Part shown: positions 1 to 9,132 of the stretch, piece after piece
Layout: each line of letters begins with the position of its first letter
Position numbering within the stretch: position 1 is the first letter of the stretch
NCBI GenBank assembly: GCA_037176725.1
Contig: JAZBRS010000039.1
Coordinates: 20,558,001-20,622,000, forward strand
Length of the DNA stretch: 64,000 bases
Origin: Posidonia oceanica
Lineage: Eukaryota > Streptophyta > Magnoliopsida > Alismatales > Posidoniaceae
Reading direction: 5' to 3'
Made by a program: the position numbers and the translations under genes
Notes under the pieces: model-generated
Seen by the model: the letters and a program-made list of their open reading frames with translations, nothing else
Told to the model about the DNA's origin: nothing
Databases searched by the model: none

Positions 1-1223
1 GAGTGAGTTTTGGCTTTTGATTTTAGTCTTTTAGGATTCTTCTTATGTCTTCTTTGAATTATATATTTGATCTTATGTTTGTTAAGTTCTCTTGATGTTT
101 TTTAGTTATGTTTCTCTTATTTAATTAAGTGTTTTTATGTCTTTAGTTGTTTCTCTCTTCTTCTTTTTTTTAGTTAAGTTTTTAAATTGCTCCTCTTAGA
201 TTTGTTAAGTTAAGTTTTTCATTAATTATTTGTCTTAGTGTCTTTAATTGTTTTACTTCTTCTTAGGGTTTGCTTTTGATTATTTTTGATAGGGTCTTCA
301 CTTTTGGTTGGTTTTGATTGCATTTTAGTTTTTTCCTTGATTTTACAGCATTTTCTTTTGGTTTGTTTTGCATTTTTTAGCTTGCATTCTTGGTTTTCCA
401 TTTTAGCTAGATTTAGTTGGGTTTAGGTTTTTAATTGTTTGCTTAATATTTTTAATTATTTTTATTAGGTTTTCGGTTTGTTTTCCTTTTGTTTTAAAGT
501 TTTTAGAGGTTTTTAAGGATTTTTTAGGGACTTAGCAAAAGAAAGAAAAAGAAAAGGAGAAGGAAGAAGAAAAGGGAAAAAAGGAGGAATAAAAGGGAAA
601 GAGAGGAGTTGAAAGAAAATAATTTTTCGAAAGTCAAGGAAATTGCTAAAAATAAGATAAAAATAGGAATAAGTTTGAGAAGAGATAGATGCACAAGGGG
701 GGCCCACAGCCAGGTAAGAAAAAAGGAGAGAAGGGGATGAAAAGAAGGAGGATAATCAGGAGAGAGGGAGGAGAGAGAAAAGAATAATCCTAGAGAGAGA
801 AAACGATAATTTGGGTAAATGGAGGGTTTAAAGGTTTTGAAAAGGGGTGAAAATTGGGGAATGTGTAGCCTAGGGTCTCTAGTATTAGTTCTAGGGCTTT
901 GGTTTAGTTTTGAGAAAGTTTTGGAAGGGTTTCGAGGTGTAGAAAAAGGGTAGTTTTACCTAGGTTTTCTAGGATTTTTGGGAATGGTTTCGGGTTGAAA
1001 ATTTCTAAGTGTTTGGGTAGGCTTGCTAAGTAGGGGGTGATGGGTTTTCCTATGGTTTTTGGGTAAGTTTTGGGTTTGGGAAATAGGTGTAGGCTTAGGT
1101 CAAGTTTAGGCTTGATTTGAAGAGAAAGATGAAAAAGGTTGTGGTAGTTTTGACCTAGGTTTAGATCCTTAAGTCACCAGAAGGTCCCAATTGGTTCAAG
1201 CCTGTCAAAATGGGGTGTCAACA
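1..1223 (-). repeat. E1 3' LTR (partial, first 1.2 kb of U3)
   Basis: Read on the minus strand the LTR begins at 1223 with TGTTGACACCCCATTTTGAC, matching the 5' LTR start at 22309 and the E3 LTR start at 50466. After about 450 bases of CCTAAACC-like sequence it becomes a purine/pyrimidine-biased block and then AT-rich DNA to the window edge, the same order as 22309-21000. It is clearly diverged from the 5' LTR. Apparent reading frames in the biased part, such as 513-707, are compositional. Confidence 0.88.
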
Positions 1224-1962
1224 GATAGTTACTGGTTATCAGCCGTATAACGCAAATGCCAGAGAATGATAGTTTACGGTCCTATCAACCGGAAGCAATA
1301 GTTTACGGGCCTATCAACCGGAAGCGATAGTTTACAGGCCTATCAACCGGGAGCGATAGTTTATGCTCCTATCAATCGGAAAGGGCATTTGCGAGTGATA
1401 GTTACTGGATATCAGCCGTATAACATGATTGGCGCAGCGATAGTTTACGGTCCTATCAACCGGAAGCGATAGTTTACGGGCCTATCAACCGGGAGCGATA
1501 GTTTACGGACCTATCAACCGGGAGCGATAGTTTACGGTCCTATCAACCGGAAGCGATAGTTTACGGTCCTATCAACCGAAAAGCACAATCTTGAGGGATA
1601 GTTACTGGTTATCAGCCGTATAATGCAATTGCAAGTGATAGTTTACGGTCCTATCAACCAGAAGCGATAGTTTACGGGCCTATCAACCGGAAGCGATAGT
1701 TTACGGTCCTATCAACCGAAAAGAGCAATTGCAAGGGATTGTTACTAGATATTAGCCATATAACGTAATTGCAAGTGATAGTTTTGGATATCAGCCAAGA
1801 TGAGTTTTGGATCATCAGCCAGAGAATGATAGTTTACGGTCCTATCAACCGGAAAGTGCAATTACGAGGGACAGTTACTGGATGTCAACCGTATAACACA
1901 ACTGCGGGCTAGATAGGAAATCAGCCCAAGATGATAGTTTACGGTCCTATCAACCAGAAAGA
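1224..1962 (-). repeat. E1 3' UTR tandem repeat family A (hairpin monomers)
   Basis: A monomer of about 28-30 bases containing GATAGTTTACGGTCCTATC (plus strand) recurs more than ten times, interspersed with a second motif, GTTACTGG-TTATCAGCCGTATAAC. In the element's sense strand the core is GATAGGACCGTAAACTATC, able to pair GATAG with CTATC around a loop holding CCGTAA. The second motif pairs GTTAT with ATAAC. The array abuts the 3' LTR directly, and no purine-rich polypurine tract is obvious at the junction. Tat/Ogre 3' UTRs are known sources of satellite repeats, which fits. Confidence 0.85.
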
Positions 1963-1965
1963 GCA

Positions 1966-2228
1966 GTGATTGATTGATTGATTGATAAGAAAAAGAGTGA
2001 TGATTGATTGATTGATAAGAAAAAGAGTGATGATTGATTGATTGATAAGAAAAAGAGTGATTGATTGATTGATTGATAAGAAAAAGAGTGGTTGATTGGT
2101 TGATTGATAAGAAAAAGAGTGATGATTGATTGATTGATAAGAAAGAGAGTGATTGATTGATTGATAAGAAAAAGAGTGATTGGTTGATTGATTGATAAGA
2201 AAAAGAGTGATTGGTTGATTGAAAAAGA
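1966..2228 (-). repeat. E1 3' UTR tandem repeat family B (GATT-rich)
   Basis: About nine to ten copies of a 24-29-base monomer made of GATTGATTGATTGATAAG followed by AAAAAGAGT. Copy-length differences come from gain or loss of GATT units. Open frames on the minus strand here (repeated LFLINQSI) are by-products of the repeat, not genes. Confidence 0.85.
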
Positions 2229-2757
2229 TTGATAAGATATCAGACTTATCGACCGACAAAGAAAAAGGGATGATAAGATATCGGACTTATCGGCCGGCAA
2301 ATGAATAAAAGAATAGAATGATAAGATATCAGACTTATCGGCCAGCAAAGAGAGGGGGTAAAGGGATGATAAGATATCGGACTTATCAGTCGACAAAGGG
2401 AGAGAGATGATAAGATATCGGACTTATCAGCCGGCAAGAGGAAAGAGATGATAAGATATCGGACTTATCGGCCGGCAAATGAATAAAAGAATAGAATGAT
2501 AAGATATCGGACTTATCTGCCGGCAAAGGGAGGGTAAAGGAATGATAAGATATCGGACTTATCGGCCGGCAAAGGGAGAGAGATGATAAGATATCGGACT
2601 TATTAGCCGGCAAATGAATAAAAGAATAGAATAATAAGATATCGGACTTATCGGCCGGCAAAGAGAGGATGAAGGAATGATAAGATATCGAACTTATCGG
2701 CCGGCAAAGGGAGAGAGATGATAAGATATCGGACTTATCAGCCAGCAAGTGAATAGA
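2229..2757 (-). repeat. E1 3' UTR tandem repeat family C (GATAAG...CTTATC hairpins)
   Basis: About thirteen copies of GATAAGATATCGGACTTATC followed by GGCCGGCAA and a variable purine spacer; two spacer lengths alternate. In the sense strand each copy is GATAAG-TCCGATAT-CTTATC, a six-base-pair stem with an eight-base loop. The core resembles families A and D, so the blocks probably arose from one ancestral hairpin unit and were amplified separately. Confidence 0.85.
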
Positions 2758-2839
2758 TTTCGCGAGGGCGAATCATCTCAAGATACTAGGAATATCATGA
2801 GGGAGAGAGAGGGAGAATGATACCAAGGGGCGATCAAAA

Positions 2840-2893
2840 GATGCCCCTGGTATCAAGATGATACCAGGGGTTGGCCAGCGTGTCCTTGGCATC
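2840..2893 (-). other. Self-complementary 3' UTR module, E1 copy
   Basis: Outer arms GATGCC (2840-2845) and GGCATC (2888-2893) flank a perfect 11-base-pair stem, CCCCTGGTATC (2844-2854) with GATACCAGGGG (2860-2870), around a five-base loop. Because GATGCC overlaps the inner stem, the two pairings may be alternatives rather than simultaneous. Related copies, in the same sense relative to their element, lie at 44375-44429 and 49208-49263 in E2. Function unknown. Confidence 0.6.
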
Positions 2894-2940
2894 AAAAGCA
2901 GAGGGTGAAGACAAAACTGTCTTGTTTGCCAGACGAGTAG

Positions 2941-3060
2941 TTTGGGATACCAGCCAAGGATGATGACAGGTTGACGGACCTATCGCCGGGCAGTTAGGGG
3001 TGCCAGCCAAGGATGACAGGTTGACGGACCTATCGCCGGGCAGTTAGGGGTGCCAGCCCG
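2941..3060 (-). repeat. E1 3' UTR repeat family D (two copies)
   Basis: Two copies of a unit of about 50 bases: GGGxxxCCAGCCAAGGATGA, then GACAGGTTGACGGACCTATC (2965-2984 and 3015-3034), then GCCGGGCAGTTAGGGG. In sense the core is GATAGGT-CCGTCA-ACCTGTC, a seven-pair stem with one U-G wobble and the CCGTCA loop. This is the unit found in the E2 3' UTR, so it links the two elements' repeat regions. Confidence 0.8.
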
Positions 3061-3338
3061 CTGACGAAGATCCGGATGACGGTGCCCGACAGCTTTGCTT
3101 GCTCAGATGTCATGGGTCAGCACTTGGGTTGATTGATGAGGACTTTCCTGCGGTGTTCGGCAGCAAGTCTGGCCAGGGGCCCTGCAGATATGATTGATAT
3201 GATCATGCATGCACTTGTAGCAGATTTGGAATGCAAACACGTGGCTCAGAACGCCTTTGTATTGATTGAACTTGATTACATGCCTGTGGCAGGCCAAAAG
3301 TTTACAGCATAAGATAAGCAGGCAGTTACATGGATGCT

Positions 3339-4541
3339 CTAGTCGGTCCTGGCTTTCTTTGCCTTTCTGGAGTCAGGGAACTGAGGAGCGCCAAGAGGTA
3401 TTTCACTGATGGGCCAGAATGCTTGTACCTCCGTCAGATATTCAGGAGTGCATCCCGAGCCTTGCGCAGATGCAAGATCAGTAGACTGCACTCCATGCTG
3501 CATAAGATCAGCCAGCTTAGTCGTAGCAGACGTTGTACCATAAGGATATGCTTGAAGGAGCCTTGGGGCTGTGCTGTCTATGAAAGCACCCTGCTGGAGG
3601 CCGAACTGCCGCATGACCCAGATGGGGTGATACTCCACGCCTCCGGTGAATCCAGGCAGCAACACAAGTCGTGCATCGCGGGTATCGAAGAAGATAGTGA
3701 AAGGCTCAGCCGCAGATGGAATGATGCACCACGTGACGGTGTCGTCCGTCAGCTCAGATAGCTTCTTGTATTCTTCGGGGACTAATTTGATTGTCCTGGC
3801 GTGCCCGCTGTTGCAGTATGCTTCAATGACGTGGCCCCGGGGGCGCAGTAAATTCAGTTCAAGGTGTGCAGCCAGCCAGATCTGTACTAGCACTCCGCAG
3901 CCGTGGAAGTAGTGGTAGCGGTGGGAGATGCGGTCCAGTCCACAATAAGTTTCAGCCAAGACGACTAGTGCCAGGTCGATCTGCCTAGTCACCACAGCTA
4001 GTGCGATTTCAGCAATTTCTATCATGACTGTCATCCAGCCATGAGTGAATATTAGCTCTCCCAGAAATCGGGTGACAAATCCCCGAAGCCACAGATCAGC
4101 ACCGAGTTCAGCGTGCTTGTCTATGATTTCATCAAAGTAGTGTAGGCACAGCATGGGCGTGGGTCCGCTGGTGCAGATCAGTCTTTGCTGGCACCGGTCA
4201 GTAGATAGCCCAGATAGCTTGCAGAGGACCGCTATGTATTTGTCGCGCCTCATGAAAATGGGCGGTCCCATCTGCCGGGAGAAGCCACAGATGCGGCGCA
4301 CCTCCTCCAGAGTAGGTGTCAGTTCAGTCCTTCCAAAGCGGAAGACATGGTGCGCCGACTTCCAGAATCTTACGGCAGTGCACAGAAGGTGACGGCTCAC
4401 TTCGACATCAACCGCTTTTAGTAGTTTTGTGGGTATGCCCCAGAGACGCAGCTTCTCGCAATCTTCCTGAGTAACCTTGCCAATCTAGCCCCGTAGGGCT
4501 TCAAAACAGTGCACTGGGGTTTCAAGAGTTGGATAACCCAT
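3339..4541 (-). pseudogene. Extra ORF downstream of pol: plant mobile domain (DUF7745-like) protein
   Basis: A reading frame in the element's sense direction, between pol and the repetitive 3' UTR. From ATG at 4541 (MGYPTLETPV...) it runs about 400 codons to a stop at 3339, with one in-frame TAG at 4485-4487; after that TAG 382 codons stay open. The N-terminal stretch (RFWKSAHHVFRFG, LTPTLEEVRRICGF) and the later ILAET-like VLAETYCGLDR, CGVLVQIWLAAHL and PIWVMRQFG segments match my recollection of plant mobile domain/DUF7745 proteins, a family found in host silencing factors and in plant transposons. The C-terminus ends in basic SRKAKKARTD, possibly a nuclear localisation signal. Role in the element unknown; capture from a host gene is inference. 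The frame is far better kept than gag-pol. An acceptor-like CTCAAGCTCTACAG sits about 30 bases before the ATG. Confidence 0.6.
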
Positions 4542-6115
4542 GGCGCAGGCCGCAGGGTGAAGTAGGCAGATGCTGTAGAGCTTGAGGGTACTGTTATCAA
4601 TGTTGTAGACAGTCAGATCACACAGGCATATAATCTCTAAGTGAGAGCAGAATCTGAGGCTGATAAAGCAGTTCAATATGTTTAGCAGTTAATATCAGAG
4701 TAAAGCAGCTAAGCAGACATAATCAAAGGAAATTCTGTTGCAATCTTGCTGACACAGGGGCGAGGACTGGCAGGAGATCTGGACCAGTGCAGCTCGAGCG
4801 GCGTCAACATGTGCTTGGCGAGAAGTACTGTCTCAGAGTCAAGGCAAGTTGCAGAGCGGAACGATTGATAAGAAGGAAGGGATGATTGGAGATGCATGTA
4901 TGCGTGATGCAGGTTGATATGCTTAAGAGATGATTAGTATGCTATGCCCTCAGCATATAGAGTGCTTTGATGCCTGCTGTAGAGGAAGAGAGTGGTCCCT
5001 GACTCACTGGGCCCTACTTGGACTCTTAGCTTGCTGGTGGCACTCCGGAACGGGTGTTGGCAGTATACAGGTGGTGGTGTGGTGAGGACAGACTACCTGC
5101 CAAGCTCTCAGGACCTACACCTACTCTTTCTGCTCTCATTTTTTATTTCTCCCTCATGGGTGTGTAGGCTTTCTCTACCCCTGGCTAGGAGATGGTAAGT
5201 GTTTGTTTTTGGAGGGAGGTGGTAGACCCTTTTTAGGCTTACACCCTTGGATTTCTTGTAAGGCACGGGGAGATGATATTGCCTGAATTTTTGGGCTGAT
5301 TCTTGTCTAACCCTTTTCCTTCTTTTTTTCTTTTCTTTGCTTGCTTTTTCTCTCTCTTTTTTTCTTGTTTTTTTTTTTTTGCTTGTTTGATTTCTTTTTC
5401 TCTTTTTTTTTGTCAGGCTTTTGCTATCCCCATTTTGGAGGTAAAAAGAAGGGTGTTTGGGTTGTGATGGATGTGGGCTTTGGGTCTGCTATGTGATGAG
5501 CTGAAGGAGCAGGGTTAGACTGCACACCCCTATCTCTAGAGTCGGCTTCTGTCTTTGCCTTCTGTTCCTTTTAATATGCCCAAGCCTAGATGTCTATTCT
5601 CACTTTTTTGAACTCACATCCTAGCATTTTTTCTCCCTCAAAGGTGTATGTCCTTATGAGTTTAGGCGGTTCGCCTGTCCTGATTGATGGTGGCTCCCTC
5701 ACTAGCTAAGTCATCTGAGTAGTGCCAGGTGAGGTAGGGTGAGCTCCTTCCAGAGCAGGCAAGCACTTCCGATTTTCATCACCGGGCAGAAGATGCAATG
5801 CATGATTTGAGAGGATGACGATGATGATATGAAAATAAGATGATGCATGTTTCGAGAGGATGACGATGATGATATGAAAAGAGATGATGCATGTTTTGAG
5901 AGGATGACGATGATGATTTGAAAAAAAAGAAGATGGTGTATGGAAAGGATGAAATGTGACAAGGATGTGTAAGGAAAGGATAGAAGAAGCATGAGCAAAT
6001 GTTCAAGAATAAAAGTAAGAGACAAGATAGAAGATGCAGGTAGGATGAGAATGTAAGGAGTGAGAATGCAAGTGTATAGATTGGGGGGAAGCGTCTGCAA
6101 TGGGGCTGCCTTGGG
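4542..6115 (-). other. E1 spacer between pol and the extra ORF
   Basis: No credible ORF. It contains a strongly pyrimidine-rich plus-strand run at about 5310-5415 (purine-rich in sense), matching the A/G-rich run at 63485-63780 in E3. The part at 5640-5800 matches E3 63290-63410 (the CCCGGTGATGAAAACCGG block). Three units of about 50 bases with GATGACGATGATGAT and GATGATGCATGTTT lie at 5808-5935. Confidence 0.6.
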
Positions 6116-7509
6116 CTACTGATAGTACTTCTTGAGATAGCAGAGGTTAACAGGCTCAGACTGCTCGACCTGATCCATATCCTCAAGAGTTACAGCGCCG
6201 CTCGAAAAGACTTGCTTGACCACAAAGGGGCCACGCCAGTTAGGTCGGAATTTCCCTCCACCGTCAAGCAAATGAATGGCGCGCAGAACAAGGTCCTCTA
6301 TCTAGAAGCCTCTTGGCTAAACTTTCTTCAAGTAAGACCTGGCCATTCTCTTTTGGTAGCAGTGAGCATTATGCATAGCTTGCAGCTTGTGCTAATCAAT
6401 CAGATTCAGTTGGACGCAGCGGTCTTCGACCCATTCTACTTCATCCATCTCAGCTTCACGTAGGATCCGTAGTAAGGGGATCTCTACCTCGATGGGCAAC
6501 ACCGCCTCCATGCCATACATAGAGAGTATGGGGTGGCGCCTGTTGAAGTCCGGACAGATGTCCTATAAGCCCAGAGTGCATAAGGAAGCTTGTCGTGCCA
6601 GTCCTTATGAGTTTCCGCCATCTTCTTCGAGATTTTGACCAGATTTTTGTTGGCGGACTCCACTGCACCGTTCATCTGCGGCCGGTAAGGCGAGGATCTG
6701 TGGTGTTTGATACTGAAGCTCTGCAAATAGTCTTCGATCCTCTTAGTAATGAAATTCGTGCCATTGTCAGATATAATTGCATGTGGGACCCCGTACCGGG
6801 CTATGATATTGTTTCTGATGAACTTTTCTGTAGCTAAGGCAGTCACTGTTTTGTAGGAGGTCGCTTCCACCCACTTAGTGAAGTAATCAATCGCTACCAG
6901 AATGTAACAATGACCGTTAGAAGCTGGAGGGTGGATGGCGCCAATGACATCAATCCCCCAGGTGGAGAAGGGCCACGGCGACGACATGCTGTGCAGTTCT
7001 TGAGGGGGCACCTGAATAAAGTTGCCATGCACCCGGCAATTGTGGCATCTGCGCACGAATCGGCAGCAATCAGCTTCCATAGTTAGCCAGTAGTATCCTT
7101 GCAGCATTATCTTCTTGGCTAGGAGGACGCCGATCATGTGCGGGCCGCAGGTCCCCGCATGCACTTGAAGCATCAGCGCATCAGCCTCTGATTTGTTCAA
7201 GCAGTGCAGGAGCATCTGATTGTATGATCTCTTGTACAACTGTCCCGCCCCTAATACATACTTTGACGCTAGACGCGTCAGAGTTCTCTTGTCTACTACT
7301 GAGGAACCAGGTGGAAAGCTGCCAGATTCCAGGAAAGCTTTTATGTCTTTGTACCAGGGCTGCTCCTCTGCTGTTGGATCTGCCTCTTCAATGCTCATAC
7401 AATGTGCAGGCTGCTCAATGTGAGTAATAGATGCATCCACTGTGCTGTCTTCAAGTATGCTGAGCCAGGACGCCAGGGTTGCTAATGCATCTGCATATGC
7501 GTTCCTTGC
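6116..7509 (-). pseudogene. E1 integrase (broken)
   Basis: Integrase inserts the cDNA copy into the genome. Reading down from 7509: an HHCC zinc-binding domain (HAGTCGPH near 7160, then CHNC near 7045), then the DDE core with D in WGIDVIG (about 6951), D in ISDNGTNF (about 6768) and E in NGAVESANK (about 6660). After ALWAYRTSVRTSTGATPYSL the frame shifts near 6528 and hits TAG at 6484. The other frame continues through LRILREAEMDE to the C-terminal GPF-type motif (FRPNWRGPFVVKQVF) and ends ...CYLKKYYQ at the stop 6116-6118. Further in-frame TAGs lie between 6310 and 6420. Not functional as it stands, but every catalytic residue is still readable. Confidence 0.9.
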
Positions 7510-7860
7510 TCAGTTCATGTATGTGAAGCGGATGCTTGCAAATTGTTCTATCAGCTTCAGCAGGTGTTCATGATATGGCAGTAGCTTCGAATCTTTCATC
7601 TTCCACTCACCATTGACTTGAGAGATCACCAGCATAGCATCGCCGTGCACCAGCAGCTTCTGCACCTCATGCTCGAGGGCGACATTCAGTCCTAGGATGC
7701 ATGCCTCATACTCTGCTTCGTTGTTGGTGCATCTGAAAGTCAGCTTCCGGGAGAAGGGAATCATCTATCCCTGAGGCGTTGTCAGCACTGCGCCTACGCC
7801 TCGGCCTTTCTTGTTCACAGCACCATCAAAGTATAGCTGCAATTGCTCCTGATCTTCGGG
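7510..7860 (-). pseudogene. E1 archaeal-like RNase H (second RNase H of Tat elements)
   Basis: After the RT-linked RNase H comes a second RNase H fold: LYFDGAVNKKGRGVGAVL, then a TAG at 7765-7767, then FRCTNNEAEYEACILGL and KLLVHGDAMLVISQVNG. The D of FDGA, E of NEAEYEA and D of HGDA fit the catalytic acidic residues. A duplicate archaeal-type RNase H before integrase is an established mark of the Tat clade. The frame matches RT and integrase; the break is TAG within QG-stop-MIPFSRK, and a TGA at 7510-7512 separates it from integrase. Confidence 0.85.
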
Positions 7861-9132
7861 GTCTTTGTCTTCAGAGTCCTCCATTGCAAACAGAATGTCT
7901 TCATCTGGGAACTGCGTCTGGAGTGGCTGATATTCGAGCAGTGGGAGATCAGCAAGATGGTCTGCCATAGCTTGGCCCTTCATAGACTTCTGAGTGACAA
8001 AGGTGATGTCGTACTGAGACAGTAGCACCTGCCACTTAACACATCTGCCTACCATGGCCGGTTTTTGAAAGAGGAACTTGATAGGATCATGCCGGCATAA
8101 GAGCTGAACTGGGTATGCCATCATGTAGTGCCTTAGTTTCTGTGCAGCCCAGACAAGGGATAGGCAGGTCTTCTCTATTGTACTGTACCTGGCTTCGCAT
8201 TCATTGAACTTCTTGCTCAGGTAGTAAATGGCGCGCTCCTTTCTACCAGATTCGTCATGTTGGCCCAAGACGGCGCCCATGGAATGCTGCATGGTGGAAA
8301 GGTAGAGAACCAAGGGTCTCCCTGGAGTGGGGGGAACCAAGACAGGAGGCTTGATCATCAACTGCTTGATCTTGGCAAATGCAGCCTGACACTCCTCGCT
8401 CCAATGAATCTGTGCATTCTTCTTCAAGAGCTTGAATATGGGTTCGCAGATGGGCGTAAGCTGTGCAATGAAGTGACTGATGTATTGTAAATGCCCAAGC
8501 AGACCTCTGACCTCCTTTTCAATCCAAGGGGGTGGCATATCCACGATGGCTTTAGCCTTCATCAGGTCTACTTCAATCCCCCTTTGGCTAACACTATAGC
8601 CTAGCAGTTTGCCAGAAGACACCCCGAATACACACTTGTTGGGGTTTAGGCGCAACTTGTACTTTCGTAGATGGGTAAAGTGCTTCTTTAAATAGGCAAA
8701 ATGATCATCAGGCTCTTTGGTTTTAGCGATCATGTCGTCTACATAGACCTCCACCTCCTGGTGCATGAGATCGTGAAACAGTGCAGTCATAACCCTCTGA
8801 TAGGTTGTGCCAGCATTCTTCAGTCCGAACGGCATAACTTGGTAGTAGAAGACCCCCCAAGGGGTGATGAATGAAGTCTTTTCCATATCTTCTTCTGCCA
8901 TTTTGATCTGATTATATCCAGAAAAGCCGTCCATGAAGGAGAGCATCTTGTGGCCCGCTGTATTGTCGACTAGTACATCAATGTGAGGCAATGGGAAGTC
9001 GTCCTTGGGACTCGCCTTGTTCAGGTCCCTATAGTCGATGCAGATCCGAACACGGCCATCTTTTTTGGGCACAGGTACAATGTTTGCCAGCCACTCAGGA
9101 TAAAGGACGACCTTGAGGAAATTGACTCTATG
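7765..9132 (-). pseudogene. E1 reverse transcriptase plus first RNase H
   Basis: RT copies the element RNA into DNA. The reading runs YPEWLANIVPVPKKDGRVRI, CIDYRDLNKASPKDDFPLP, SFMDGFSGYNQI, PFGLKNAGTTYQ and the catalytic YVDD (about 8745-8734), then the thumb/connection (LGYSVSQRGIEVD, LLGHLQYISHFI) and the RT-linked RNase H from RPLVLYLSTMQHSMGAVLGQ to VWAAQKLRHYM. In that RNase H the position expected to hold the first catalytic Asp reads S/T, so it is probably inactive, as is common where a second RNase H is present. It begins just after TAG 9133-9135 and is open for 435 codons. Confidence 0.92.

Noticed and set aside
1939..2748. Minus-strand frames of 100-148 codons over the repeats
   Set aside because: Repeat-derived translation (LFLINQSI, DKSDILS) without any start context or domain.
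1224..3060. CRISPR-like regular repeats
   Set aside because: Direct repeats with variable spacers look array-like, but spacers are themselves repeated, the context is a plant retrotransposon and the units form transposon 3' UTR satellites.
3330..3761. Plus-strand frame of 143 codons
   Set aside because: Shadow of the minus-strand plant-mobile-domain ORF.
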